A DNA stretch of 64,000 nt from Firmicutes bacterium UBA4881 (GCA_002399235.1 DHDH01000036.1:1-64000), one strand, 5' to 3'; shown: positions 44,261 to 53,741, numbered from the stretch's first letter. The notes: generated by a model not told the origin, from the sequence alone. A program made the numbers and translations.

Positions 44261-45094
44261 ATGGAAAGTCAGCAAAAAGAGCGTAATAAAGCGGCACTCT
44301 TACTTTACCTTATACTTGTAATCCCTTTTATGATAGTTACAGCTAATACCATCAGTAAAATAGAAGTTTTTGATATATATTGGGTTAAGATGTTACTACA
44401 AGCTTTGATATTGACCTTTATTATTAAAGCTTGGTTGGGAATTGTATTAAATCACTGGGATTTCCAGCATTATTTAGAGTTCGAACCAAAGTTTTGGCAA
44501 AATCTTGGTATAGGTATACTCTATGGTCTGACCTCCGCTATGGTTGTCGTATTAACTGAAATAATAACAGGAGGCAGTACGAGAGCTTTTAATCAAGAAC
44601 TATTAGGAATTGGTTTATTTAAAGTATTGGGCTTAGCTATAATCTTTTTTCTAGCTGAAGCTTTCATCGAAGAAATGGTTACGAGAGGCTTTGTCCTAGA
44701 ACAGATTGTTGAGCTCGGTAATACACCACTAGCTTTACTTGCTTCGTCTAGTGTGTTTGTTTTAGTTCAATTCCTTTGGGATAATCCTGGAGTATCCTTA
44801 ATTGGTTGGGTAAACTTTTTTGTGTTAGCTTTCTTCCTGGGTTTATTGTATCTAACAACATTCAAAAAATGGCTCTGTATTGGCTTTCATGCAGCATGGA
44901 ATCTAGTTTTTACTTGCTTCTTTCCTGTAGGACATCACCATGGTGGACATTTTGCTAGTTATGCTCACATGGAAAATTGGTTAACAACAGTGGTTTTGGT
45001 GTTCTTATTAGGATTAACAGCATTAGTGTTTAAATCTCATTACCAAGTTTACAAAGAAAAACTGGCCAAGAGCCAACACACTGCTAACCACTAA
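44261..45094 (+). CDS. CPBP-family intramembrane protease-like protein with a variant motif
   Basis: The product has 277 residues from the ATG at 44261 (GGAGGAG upstream). It has about eight membrane segments. Motif 1 (EExxxR) is in FIEEMVTRGF and motif 3 (HxxxN) in GFHAAWN. The position expected for the FxxxH motif reads FVLVQ, so Gln replaces His. An external loop near the C-terminus is His-rich (GHHHGGHFASYAH). CPBP proteins are Rce1-like or bacteriocin-immunity proteases; with the variant residue this one may be altered or inactive. Confidence 0.75.
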   Translation: MESQQKERNKAALLLYLILVIPFMIVTANTISKIEVFDIYWVKMLLQALILTFIIKAWLGIVLNHWDFQHYLEFEPKFWQNLGIGILYGLTSAMVVVLTEIITGGSTRAFNQELLGIGLFKVLGLAIIFFLAEAFIEEMVTRGFVLEQIVELGNTPLALLASSSVFVLVQFLWDNPGVSLIGWVNFFVLAFFLGLLYLTTFKKWLCIGFHAAWNLVFTCFFPVGHHHGGHFASYAHMENWLTTVVLVFLLGLTALVFKSHYQVYKEKLAKSQHTANH

Positions 45095-45120
45095 ACAAAA
45101 TAAAGTTATAAGTTTCTTAT

Positions 45121-45150
45121 CCTCATAAGTAGCATATGCTACTTATGAGG
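45121..45150 (+). promoter_or_regulatory. perfect 30-bp palindrome overlapping an SD
   Basis: CCTCATAAGTAGCAT is followed without a gap by its exact reverse complement, whose last four bases ATGAGG/TGAG form the SD (GAGGTGAG) of the gene at 45158. On mRNA it would fold into a hairpin and hide the SD in part; on DNA it could be an operator. Confidence 0.6.
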
Positions 45151-45157
45151 TGAGTAA

Positions 45158-46108
45158 ATGGATAGATTCTTTTGGGGAAGCAACACTGGAAGAGGCTTCG
45201 TTTCTTATGCTGAAGAGTTTTACCCAGAGGCTAAACGTCGCATTTTAATTAAGGGAGGGCCTGGTACTGGTAAATCCTCTTTTCTCAAAAAGGTCGCAGA
45301 AGCTACTAAAGAACCTGTGCTTTTTCATTGTGCTTCTTCACCCAATTCCTTGGATGCAGTAGCAGACTTTTTACTAGGTTATTTTATTACCGACGCTACA
45401 GCCCCTCATGTCCTAGAGCCAGTGCTACCAGGAGCTAGAGACGAAATACTTGATTTTGGCAAGTTCTGGCAAAAAGACAAACTCAGGGAACGCATAATAA
45501 GCATAGTTAAATGCCAACGAAAGACCACAGATTATTTCACTCAAGCTTATGCTTCTTTAGCTAAAGCCTTAAAGATAAGAGAGAGATTAGAAAAAGAATA
45601 TCCAGTTCAGGATCTCGTACAATTTAAAAAGATTTGGCACGAGCTGTATAACCGTATCATCCCTAACAACCCTAATCTAGGTCGGGGGGAAAAAAGATTT
45701 ATTTCGGCTTATACACCACAAGGCCTAAAATGTATGCCTTTAATAGCTAAAGAAACCTTGTATGTGGGTGCATCTCCCTCTTATGTAGAGACTTTACTTT
45801 ATCCTTTAGCAGCTCTTTTCCTCGGTTCGGGAGAGGATGTATTATATTTAATGGATCCGTTAGATGGTCATAAATTAGAAGGCCTTTATATCCAGAGTAA
45901 ACAGATCTATATCGAAGCTAAATGGACCTACAGAGAAAGCGAGTTAGCTTCTTTAGTTCAACAAGCAACAGAAGAAGGCATAAAAGCCTTAAGTAACGCT
46001 TTTCAAGCTCATGAGGAGTTAGAAAAAATATATATTGAAGCAATGGACTTTCCTGCGCTTGGTGAGTATTTAGGAGGAGTCTTAGCAGATATAGTAGGAG
46101 CAGATTAA
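45158..46108 (+). CDS. PRK06851-like P-loop ATPase
   Basis: The product has 316 residues. It starts with the family signature RFFWGSNTGRGFVSY, then Walker A in IKGGPGTGKSSFLKKV, a Cys/His segment FHCASSPNSLD and the characteristic ATAPHVLEPVLPGARDE. The family is common in spore-forming Firmicutes and has no established function. Family members often carry a second P-loop copy; the second half here retains similarity but has no clear Walker A. The SD lies in a palindrome, suggesting translational control. Confidence 0.75.
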   Translation: MDRFFWGSNTGRGFVSYAEEFYPEAKRRILIKGGPGTGKSSFLKKVAEATKEPVLFHCASSPNSLDAVADFLLGYFITDATAPHVLEPVLPGARDEILDFGKFWQKDKLRERIISIVKCQRKTTDYFTQAYASLAKALKIRERLEKEYPVQDLVQFKKIWHELYNRIIPNNPNLGRGEKRFISAYTPQGLKCMPLIAKETLYVGASPSYVETLLYPLAALFLGSGEDVLYLMDPLDGHKLEGLYIQSKQIYIEAKWTYRESELASLVQQATEEGIKALSNAFQAHEELEKIYIEAMDFPALGEYLGGVLADIVGAD

Positions 46109-46121
46109 AATCTGCTCCTTT
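46097..46121 (+). terminator. terminator overlapping the stop codon
   Basis: GGAGCAGATT-aa-AATCTGCTCC followed by TTT. The TAA stop at 46106-46108 lies in the loop. Confidence 0.8.
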
Positions 46122-46184
46122 AAGTTGGCCAATTTAGGAGGTAAAAAGGGGTTCTAGACTTGAGGTTTGTCGAAGATTTCTTTA

Positions 46185-46215
46185 TTCACACTTTTTAAGT
46201 ACTATAGGGTATAAT
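46185..46215 (+). promoter_or_regulatory. candidate sigma-70-type promoter of the TerB/ATPase/helicase cassette
   Basis: TTCACA (46185-46190) and a consensus TATAAT (46210-46215) are separated by 19 nt, slightly long. It is the only good -10 in the 200 bp between the upstream terminator and the first cassette gene. Confidence 0.4.
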
Positions 46216-46308
46216 GAATTTTAACAGGGTTATTACAAGGATTTTTTATTCAAAACACACCGGGTTTAGAAAGCTAAAATCATATGATCTTTGAGATGAG
46301 TGGTGTAG

Positions 46309-47880
46309 ATGGCTAAGATGGATATCAATAATCTAATACAGGAAATTTTGGCTAAGGTAAATGTATCGGCTATCAAAAATGCTGAAGAAAATACTAACTC
46401 AAACTATAAACCAGAACCCATTCTTAAAACTGCTAATAAAATTAAAGTAAGTACCTCTCGGAAAATAAAAGAAATGCGTGATATTGAGAAAAAGGTCAAT
46501 GAGTCTTATTCCAATGGTACCGAAGGCAAGTTATTCTATGAACAAGCAAAGTTTATGGAAGATTACGAGGATGACTACCAATTTACAGGTGTCTGTGATC
46601 GCTATTATCCTACATACCGTGCTTTAAGCGATACCCAACTTAGAGGTTATTTTTCCTGGCGAACAAAGGTTAGAAAAGGTGTTTGCGAGAAAACAGAGAT
46701 TGCCTTTGCCTTTTTGTATATTTACGAACTTCTAAATAACATTGGTGTTAAATCTCCCAAAGAGGGCTTTGATAAACTTATCTCTTTTTGGAACCAATAT
46801 AGAGAACTCGATTATACAATTGACCGTTACTTCGGTATCTGGCTTAAAGATTATATTATTTATTACGATCTAGATCCTGCTTTACTATTGGTTGTTAATA
46901 AAGAAGAACCAAGTTTTTTACTCGAGAAGTTGTACAATTACACTGATTATTCTCCTAAGGAAATCTGTCTAGTCCTTAATTACTTTTCTAACTACAATCT
47001 ACTTAAATCGGCATTTTACAAAAAGTATGGTAATGATGTTGAAGCTGTAGTTTATAAGGTCTATAGTGAGCTAACGGGGTATTATAAGAAAAATAGAAAG
47101 CGACCTTTATTTAATAGGTTTTTCGGTATTGCAAATACTAGCTCATATTATATGTTTAGTTGGGCTGTCTTTTATAAAAAAGACAAAACAGATAGGATTA
47201 AGGTAATTAATACCTGTGAAAGCTATTCAATTAGCTTTGGTTATTGGCAATGTACCTACTACCCTAAAACAGGGAAGAAAAACAAAGTCATAGGAGAACT
47301 ACTTAAAACGATCGATGCTACTATGCGTGATGTATATAACTTTAAACATCCTTTAACCTTAGGGAAAACCACAAAACTTAATACAGACTTAATTAAAAAA
47401 GTAGTTAACAGTTATTACCTTGAAAATAAGCCAATGCTAGATTTCGCAAAAAAAGACAAGAAGAAAGCTAATGAGGAAGATTCCACACGGGTACCTATAA
47501 CGATCGATACCTCTAAATTTAACGAAATCAGACTCGCTGCTGAGATAATTCAAGACAAGCTCCTTATAGAAAAAGATGAACTGGAACCAACTTTAGAATT
47601 AGTAAGTGAGGTTAAAAAAGAGGTACAACAACAACCAGAGAGGGACAATAAATTTTTAGATAGTATAGAAACAGCAATTGTTTTTGCAATATTAGAAAGC
47701 GATCTCCTGAAACTAAACAACCTTCTAAGAACAAATGGGCTGATGCTTTCAGTAGTGATCGATAGTATCAATGAAAAATTGTTTAATACTATCGGCGATA
47801 TGGTGATTGAACTTGATGGCGATGTTCCTATTATTATTGAAGATTACTTAGATCAACTGAAAGGACTATTAAATCTATGA
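46309..47880 (+). CDS. TerB_N / TerB_C domain protein
   Basis: The product has 523 residues. A charged N-terminus is followed by a TerB_N domain (about 70-270) with FYEQAKFMEDYEDDYQF, YYPTYRALSDTQLRGYFSWR and FAFLYIYELLNNIG. The C-terminal region (about 410-523) has the TerB_C pattern ending DYLDQLKGLL. No catalytic motif is visible. TerB_N/TerB_C proteins occur next to P-loop ATPases and superfamily II helicases in predicted stress or phage-defence operons. Its stop overlaps the ATPase start (ATGA, 4 nt). Probably a scaffold or sensor subunit. Confidence 0.85.
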   Translation: MAKMDINNLIQEILAKVNVSAIKNAEENTNSNYKPEPILKTANKIKVSTSRKIKEMRDIEKKVNESYSNGTEGKLFYEQAKFMEDYEDDYQFTGVCDRYYPTYRALSDTQLRGYFSWRTKVRKGVCEKTEIAFAFLYIYELLNNIGVKSPKEGFDKLISFWNQYRELDYTIDRYFGIWLKDYIIYYDLDPALLLVVNKEEPSFLLEKLYNYTDYSPKEICLVLNYFSNYNLLKSAFYKKYGNDVEAVVYKVYSELTGYYKKNRKRPLFNRFFGIANTSSYYMFSWAVFYKKDKTDRIKVINTCESYSISFGYWQCTYYPKTGKKNKVIGELLKTIDATMRDVYNFKHPLTLGKTTKLNTDLIKKVVNSYYLENKPMLDFAKKDKKKANEEDSTRVPITIDTSKFNEIRLAAEIIQDKLLIEKDELEPTLELVSEVKKEVQQQPERDNKFLDSIETAIVFAILESDLLKLNNLLRTNGLMLSVVIDSINEKLFNTIGDMVIELDGDVPIIIEDYLDQLKGLLNL

Positions 47881-49196
47881 GTACAGTACCAAAACGCATA
47901 GCATCTGCAATAATTAACTCCTTGAAAGGTGGGGTAGTACCAAGAATAGGGTTACCATATATTGCTGTAGGTAGGAAAGCTGAGATTGATGCCCTCTTAC
48001 ATGATGTGGACATAATAGCAGATGGCGGAGCTTCTTTTCGATTTATTGTTGGTAAATATGGCAGTGGTAAAAGTTTTTTACTACAAATAATTAGATCATA
48101 TGTGATGGATCGTAATTTTGTGGTAGTAGATGCTGATTTATCACCGGAAAGGCGTCTACAAGGAACGAAAGGGCAAGGCCTTGCCACCTATAAGGAACTT
48201 ATCCAAAACATGTCGACAAAAACCAGACCAGATGGTGGAGCTCTGCCTTTAATTCTAGATAGATGGCTAAATAATGTTCAGTTAGAGGTTGCAGCTGAAA
48301 GTGGTTTGTCACCAACAGACGATAGAATTGTTAAACTTGTAGAACAGAAGATATTTATTGTAATTAATGATCTACAAGAGATGGTTCATGGCTTTGAATT
48401 TGCTAAGCTTTTAACAATTTACTATAACTCCTATGTAAATAATGATGACGAAACCAAAGCAAAGGTTATTAAGTGGTTCCGTGGAGAGTATGCCACTAAA
48501 ACCGATGCTAGGCAGGAACTAGGTGTGAATACAATCATCACTGATGATAACTGGTACGAATATTTAAAACTTTTTGCAGTATTTTTGGTTAGAGCAGGCT
48601 ATAGTGGGTTACTAGTTTTAATAGACGAACTAGTAAATATCTATAAAATACCTAATAGTATAACCAGGCAATATAACTACGAAAAAATCTTAACTATGTA
48701 TAATGACACATTACAAGGGAAAGCACGATATCTAGGGATTATTATGGGTGGGACCCCGCAATGTATTGAAGATCCAAGACGTGGTGTTTATAGTTATGAA
48801 GCACTAAAGTCTCGTTTAGAAGAAAGCCGTTTTTCCACAGAGACTACCAAAGATATGCTAGCGCCAATTATAAGATTGTTGCCTCTTACTTATGAAGAAC
48901 TGTATGTCTTAATAGAAAAGTTGGCCAAAATCCATAGCGAGTTATTTGGTTATGAGTCCACAATAACTCAAGATGATATGATTAACTTTATTAAAATCGA
49001 ATTTGGTAGAATTGGTGCCAATACTAATATTACCCCTCGTGAGGTTATACGCGACTTTATTGAGATAATGAATATTGTCTACCAGAATCCAAAGCTAAGT
49101 ATCACTGAAATATTAAACTCACAAGGGTTTGAGTTTGCCAAAAACAATTTAACTGAGGAAGCAATTCATAAGGACTTCGAGGAGTTTGAAATATGA
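47877..49196 (+). CDS. BrxD-like (DUF2791-type) P-loop ATPase
   Basis: The product has 439 residues. Walker A is at about 59-66 (GKYGSGKS), a Walker-B-like strand is LLVLIDELVNIYK, and an arginine-rich segment EALKSRLEESRF lies late. The N-terminus (ASAIINSLKGGVVPRIGLPYIAVGR) is typical of the BREX-associated BrxD family of AAA+-like ATPases. It overlaps both neighbours by 4 nt, so the three proteins are made together. In BREX type 2 an equivalent ATPase sits beside an Lhr-like helicase (BrxHI), as here, but no PglX methylase or PglZ phosphatase gene is present. Confidence 0.85.
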   Translation: MSTVPKRIASAIINSLKGGVVPRIGLPYIAVGRKAEIDALLHDVDIIADGGASFRFIVGKYGSGKSFLLQIIRSYVMDRNFVVVDADLSPERRLQGTKGQGLATYKELIQNMSTKTRPDGGALPLILDRWLNNVQLEVAAESGLSPTDDRIVKLVEQKIFIVINDLQEMVHGFEFAKLLTIYYNSYVNNDDETKAKVIKWFRGEYATKTDARQELGVNTIITDDNWYEYLKLFAVFLVRAGYSGLLVLIDELVNIYKIPNSITRQYNYEKILTMYNDTLQGKARYLGIIMGGTPQCIEDPRRGVYSYEALKSRLEESRFSTETTKDMLAPIIRLLPLTYEELYVLIEKLAKIHSELFGYESTITQDDMINFIKIEFGRIGANTNITPREVIRDFIEIMNIVYQNPKLSITEILNSQGFEFAKNNLTEEAIHKDFEEFEI

Positions 49197-51358
49197 GTGC
49201 TTTTGAAAGGTTAGCACCTTTTATAAAGGACTATATCTACAGGGAGAAATGGGACAACCTGCGTGAAATTCAAGTAGCAGCTTGTGATGTTCTCTTTAAT
49301 ACCGACAAAAATTTACTCCTTGCTTCAGGGACCGCTAGTGGCAAAACTGAAGCAGCTTTTTTACCTGTGCTCACTAAACTCTACGAAAATCCAGCTGCAT
49401 CAGTAGGAGTTTTATATATCAGCCCTCTAAAAGCTTTAATCAATGATCAATTCCTTCGTTTATCAGGACTTTTAGAGGAATCTGGTATAAGGGTAACCAA
49501 ATGGCATGGAGATGCTAGTCTAAGCGAAAAGAATAAACTTCTTAAAAACCCTCAAGGTATCATTCAAACTACACCTGAATCTCTAGAGGCTATGTTAATG
49601 AGACGAAAAACAGAGGTTATTCGTTTATTTACTGATTTGCGTTTCGTTATTATTGACGAAGTCCATTCGTTTGTAAACGAAGATCGTGGTGTTCAACTCC
49701 TATGTATCTTAGAACGCATTCAAAAGCTAACCGGGGTAATCCCAATAAGAATAGGGCTTTCTGCCACTTTAGGTGAGTATGAGAATGCCGAAAAATGGTT
49801 AAATAGTGGTACTCCTAGAGAGTGTATTACCCCTCAAGTACCAAGCCCCAAAAAGCAATTAAGGTTATCGATGCAGCATTATTATGTAAACTTTGACAAC
49901 AAAACTGATGAAGATAAAAAGTCGATGAATGCCTATTACGATTACCTTTATGCTGCCACATTTGGGAAGAAGTGCATCTTATTTTCTAATGCTAAAGCTG
50001 AAGTAGAAGAAAATATAGCTCATTTAAAAAACATCGCTAGAAAAAATCATACACCGGATAACTATCTTGTGCACCATGGCAATATCTCAGCATCGCTACG
50101 TGAGTTTACGGAAAACAAAATGAAAACAGATGAGAGTAAAACTGTTACTGGGGCCACCTTAACTCTTGAGCTAGGCATCGATTTAGGATATTTAGAGCGT
50201 ATAGTGCAAACAGGCTGTCCAATTTCTGTATCTAGCTTTGTTCAACGTCTAGGTAGAAGTGGTAGGCGTGGTCAACCTAGCGAAATGTGGTTTGTTTTTA
50301 GAGAAGATGTGAAAAACATCAATAAAGAATTCTATCAAGCTATAAATTGGTCATTTGTAAAATGCATAGCTATTATCGAACTCTATATCAGAGAAAAGTG
50401 GGTCGAACCCCTCAGGCAAAAGAAGCTACCCTTAAGTGTCTTATATCACCAGACTATGAGTTATATGGTATCTGCAGGTGAAGTGACTCCAGCATTACTT
50501 GCTCAGAATCTTTTAACACTCACTCCGTTTAAAGAAGTCACTCAAGAAGACTACAAAACACTACTTCTCTATATGTTAGGGAATAAGCAACTTGAACGAA
50601 GTGAAAATGGTGGTCTATTAATAGGAGAAGACGGGGAGAGTTTAGTTAATAACTACGATTTTTACAGCGTATTTGAGACTCCTGAGGAGTACAGCGTTAA
50701 ATTTGCTTCCGAGGAAATCGGTACTATTCAAGAAGCTTTCCCGGTAGGTGAACGCTTTGCCCTCGCAGGAAGGTCTTGGGAAGTACTCGAGGTCGATAAA
50801 AAGACTAATATCATTTATGTCAAAGAAATTTCCGGTATATCGACTAATCAATGGTATGGCTTTAATGGAATTCCTGTCCATAACAAGATCATGAAAAAAA
50901 TGAAAGAAATCCTACAAAGTAAAGAAGAGTACGGTTATCTTTCAGAATCTGCAGCTAATAGACTTAAGGAAATTCGCCAGATTGCCCTTAATTCCAAGCT
51001 CACAACTAAGCCTGCTATACCGATAGTAGAGGGAGTTTACGCAATATTTCCTTTTGTAGGTACTTGCGAGCTTATAACCCTAAGCCACCTTCTAACTGAA
51101 AAAGGGATCGCTAATAAGTTACTAATAGAGAAAAATGTCCCTATTTGTATCTTTACAGACGATATAAGCGAATCAAGTCTTCTAAACGAATTAAAGGACA
51201 TTAAGTATGGCGATGTAGACTTAGCTTCGGTTACAATGTCGGAGGATCTGCAAACTGGTGGTAAATATGATAAGTTTGTTCCAGGAGACTTATTAAAAAA
51301 ACAATATCTGATAGACTTTCTTAACCTTTCTAGTCTTAAAGAGGGTTTAGATATCTAG
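49193..51358 (+). CDS. Lhr/BrxHI-like DEAD/DEVH-box helicase
   Basis: The product has 721 residues. The N-terminal RecA domain has the Q-motif REIQ, Walker A LASGTASGKTEA, ISPLKALINDQF, TTPESLEAML, the Walker B/DEVH box IIDEVHSF and SAT in GLSATLGEYE. The second RecA domain has HHGNISASLRE, TLELGIDLG and QRLGRSGRRGQ. A C-terminal extension of about 330 residues includes Lhr-like winged-helix and beta-barrel parts. It is expected to unwind DNA or RNA/DNA hybrids with ATP. Last gene of the cassette, followed by a strong terminator. Confidence 0.92.
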   Translation: MSAFERLAPFIKDYIYREKWDNLREIQVAACDVLFNTDKNLLLASGTASGKTEAAFLPVLTKLYENPAASVGVLYISPLKALINDQFLRLSGLLEESGIRVTKWHGDASLSEKNKLLKNPQGIIQTTPESLEAMLMRRKTEVIRLFTDLRFVIIDEVHSFVNEDRGVQLLCILERIQKLTGVIPIRIGLSATLGEYENAEKWLNSGTPRECITPQVPSPKKQLRLSMQHYYVNFDNKTDEDKKSMNAYYDYLYAATFGKKCILFSNAKAEVEENIAHLKNIARKNHTPDNYLVHHGNISASLREFTENKMKTDESKTVTGATLTLELGIDLGYLERIVQTGCPISVSSFVQRLGRSGRRGQPSEMWFVFREDVKNINKEFYQAINWSFVKCIAIIELYIREKWVEPLRQKKLPLSVLYHQTMSYMVSAGEVTPALLAQNLLTLTPFKEVTQEDYKTLLLYMLGNKQLERSENGGLLIGEDGESLVNNYDFYSVFETPEEYSVKFASEEIGTIQEAFPVGERFALAGRSWEVLEVDKKTNIIYVKEISGISTNQWYGFNGIPVHNKIMKKMKEILQSKEEYGYLSESAANRLKEIRQIALNSKLTTKPAIPIVEGVYAIFPFVGTCELITLSHLLTEKGIANKLLIEKNVPICIFTDDISESSLLNELKDIKYGDVDLASVTMSEDLQTGGKYDKFVPGDLLKKQYLIDFLNLSSLKEGLDI

Positions 51359-51368
51359 TGAATAATAA

Positions 51369-51410
51369 ATGCATTGGTGCCAGCTAGCCTTGACACCAAT
51401 GCATCAATTT
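51369..51410 (+). terminator. terminator of the TerB/ATPase/helicase cassette
   Basis: ATGCATTGGTG-x-CA-loop-TG-x-CACCAATGCAT followed by CAATTTT. Confidence 0.85.
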
Positions 51411-51476
51411 TAAAAAGAACATAGAGAAAGATTGCTTAAAAACTAATTATGGGTTATATAGAGGATGGGATTTACA

Positions 51477-52097
51477 ATGAAGGTGTTGGTTACAGGTTTT
51501 GAACCCTTTAGGGGAGAAGAAATAAACCCTGCTTGGGAAGCAGTACAGAGGTTAGATCTATGTATAGCTGGGGCAGAGATAAAAAAGGCTCAACTGCCAA
51601 CAGTTTTTGGCAAGTCAATTAACAAGTTAATACAGGTAATTGAGAAAGAAAATCCAGATGCGGTTTTATGTATAGGCCAAGCTGGGGGACGTTACGAGCT
51701 AACTGTAGAGAGGGTCGCAATTAATTTAAATGATGCTTCTATCAAAGATAACGACGGGAATAGTCCTAGTGACGAACCTATAGATATTGATGGGCCAACT
51801 GCTTACTTTGCACGACTGCCAATCAAAGATATGGTAGAAGAGATTCAGAGTGCAAAACTGCCTGCTTCCATTTCAAATTCAGCAGGTACATTTGTTTGCA
51901 ACCATGTTATGTATGGACTCCTGCATTATATAAATACCAAAAGGCCTAATATGCTAGGTGGTTTTATTCATGTTCCTTTCATCCCTGAACAAGTAATTAA
52001 CAAAAGACATATGCCTAGTGTGGCTTTAGAAGATATAGCGAAAGGATTAACGATTGCAGTTAAAGTAGCAGTTGAAAAAGGCTGTTTGATAAATTAG
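51477..52097 (+). CDS. pcp: pyroglutamyl-peptidase I
   Basis: The product has 206 residues from the ATG at 51477 (GGGA 6 nt upstream); an in-frame ATG at 51465 lacks an SD. The C15 family catalytic triad is visible: Glu in [21 protein letters not shown], Cys in [10 protein letters not shown] and His in [12 protein letters not shown]. It removes N-terminal pyroglutamate from peptides in the cytoplasm. Stands alone between the helicase cassette and a decayed region. Confidence 0.93.
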   Translation: MKVLVTGFEPFRGEEINPAWEAVQRLDLCIAGAEIKKAQLPTVFGKSINKLIQVIEKENPDAVLCIGQAGGRYELTVERVAINLNDASIKDNDGNSPSDEPIDIDGPTAYFARLPIKDMVEEIQSAKLPASISNSAGTFVCNHVMYGLLHYINTKRPNMLGGFIHVPFIPEQVINKRHMPSVALEDIAKGLTIAVKVAVEKGCLIN

Positions 52098-52549
52098 GAA
52101 AACAACCTGTTTGAGCTAAGAACCTGTCTACAACATTCGAGATTAAGCTTTCTAGAATGCTGAGGGCTCTTTTACTTTGGAGAATTTTACCCCTACTTTA
52201 CTCATCATCACACCTTCTTTCACTATACTATTGCACTACCTCTAATTTCTCATCGAAATAAGTTATTCGCAGTTAAATCAGGGCCACTAGAGTTCTTCAT
52301 ACTCAGTGATCATTTGATATTGCTCAATTTCTACCAGCTTGATTTGTTTGATTGTATTGTTTATTACCTGATAACACGCATAGACAACACTCCCATGGAA
52401 AATTACACCATGTAAAACAATAGTTATCCACCAATATTCAAAGTGGTGGCGATTAACTTTTGCTAAAGAGCAATAATTAACTATATTGTTTCTACTAATA
52501 TACCACCAAATATTATATTAGGGTGGCATATTTTAAGTGAGGCTTTCTC
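52098..52549. other. intergenic region without a supported gene
   Basis: The minus strand has an open stretch of about 70 codons (52510-52290) without a start codon or SD. No repeats, RNA genes or terminators were recognised. The region adjoins two decayed genes, so it may hold older debris. Confidence 0.5.
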
Positions 52550-52920
52550 ATGAGACTATATGAAAAGCTGGGAAAAGTAAATACTGACGGAATCATAAAA
52601 ACCGTAGATTTAATATCTGCGGGTATTTACTATGCGGATATTCAAAAGCTACTATCTGAAGGTGTAATAGGAAAGGTGTGGCATGGATATAATCATTTTG
52701 TTTCAAAAGCAGCAAAAAAAGTGAAGTTAACCATTTTGAAAATACTGGTATAAAGAGATTAAAATATGGCGAACCAAGCAAAGAGGCTTTAGCAGGTGAA
52801 ATTAAACAAGCAATGGTTGCACTAATGCAAATAGCAGTATATTATTCAGTTCAAGAAGAACTTGAGAAATCAATAGGTAATTCGTTATACAGAATGAGGG
52901 AAGAAAATCTTATTGAATAA
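52550..52920 (+). pseudogene. decayed AbiEi-like antitoxin (winged-helix N-terminus)
   Basis: The ATG at 52550 gives 67 residues. Residues about 8-50 (TDGIIKTVDLISAGIYYADI then LLSEGVIGKVWHGYNHF) resemble the N-terminal winged helix of type IV AbiEi antitoxins, with the usual GI-x-x-x-x-L spacing. The frame is then lost near an A7 run (52714-52720). A second frame stays open to a TAA at 52918-52920 (KYGEPSKEALAGEIKQAM onward), as if one frameshifted gene. No AbiEii toxin follows. The match is from the short helix-turn-helix pattern only. Confidence 0.45.
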
Positions 52921-52993
52921 CACGAACCAATTACTTACTAAGCATTAAAATGTATAACTTTAATAGACTTAATACAACAGAGGGGAAATATAT

Positions 52994-53688
52994 ATGAGAT
53001 TAGCATTGCTCGCAGATATTCATAGCAATCAATTTGCCTTATTCGCTGTATTAGATCACCTGCAAAGGCAAAATGTAGATCAAGTGATTTTTTGTAGCGA
53101 TTATGCTTTTGGAGGCAGTGGATCAAATGAAGTTATTGATCTGCTAATGAGTTATAATTCACATCCTATTGTAGCTATTTCGGGGAATAAGGAAGATTAC
53201 ATCTCCCCTATCTGAAAGAACTTTCTTCTTCGGTTTCGTTGGAAATTGAGGATGTAACTATTCATGTCTCACACGATCTTTATAAGACAAAAGCTTTTCG
53301 GGTTTTGGATAGATTAGAGAGAGAAAAAAACACGCCAAATCTAGAGGTGTTATCACAAGCAGCAGATCTAAATGATTGTGATGTTTTTATCTTTGGTCAT
53401 CACCATTTATTCATGGATGAAGTTGTTAACAAAAAAAGATTTATCTGTGTTGGTTCAGTAGGAATGCCATTAAACGGTGATCCTAGAGCACAGTATATGG
53501 TTTTAGATATCAATCAAAATCATATTACAACCTCAAAGCAGTATGTTGATTATGATCTACGAGAATTAGTTAGAGATTTTGAGGAAAAAGGTTTTCTTGA
53601 GAAACATAGTGTTTGGTCTATGAATACTCTTATTACTATGTTAACTGGACATAATTATATAGGGACGCAGGATTTAAGGAATAAATGA
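52994..53688 (+). pseudogene. frameshifted calcineurin-like phosphoesterase
   Basis: SD AGAGGGGAA and the ATG at 52994 open the N-terminal part: ALLADIHSN, CSDYAFGG and AISGNKEDY. The frame stops at 53215. From the CCCC run at 53205-53208 another frame continues the protein (YLKELSSSVSLEIEDV) and includes FIFGHHH, the C-terminal metal motif, ending at 53688. Metal motifs I-III and V are recognisable. The stretch between GNKED and the next strand is much shorter than in intact relatives, so a deletion accompanies the frameshift. Intact homologues are YfcE-like; inactive here unless sequencing error. Confidence 0.75.
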
Positions 53689-53741
53689 CTTTAGCAGAGA
53701 TAAACACACCGGAAATTTCAAAGGTAGAATCACGAATAACC

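Noticed and set aside
46309..51358. A full BREX system
   Set aside because: Only the ATPase and helicase types occur; PglX methylase, PglZ and BrxA/B/L are absent.
52290..52510. Minus-strand open frame of about 70 codons with a hydrophobic stretch
   Set aside because: No start codon, no SD and no similarity I can recognise.
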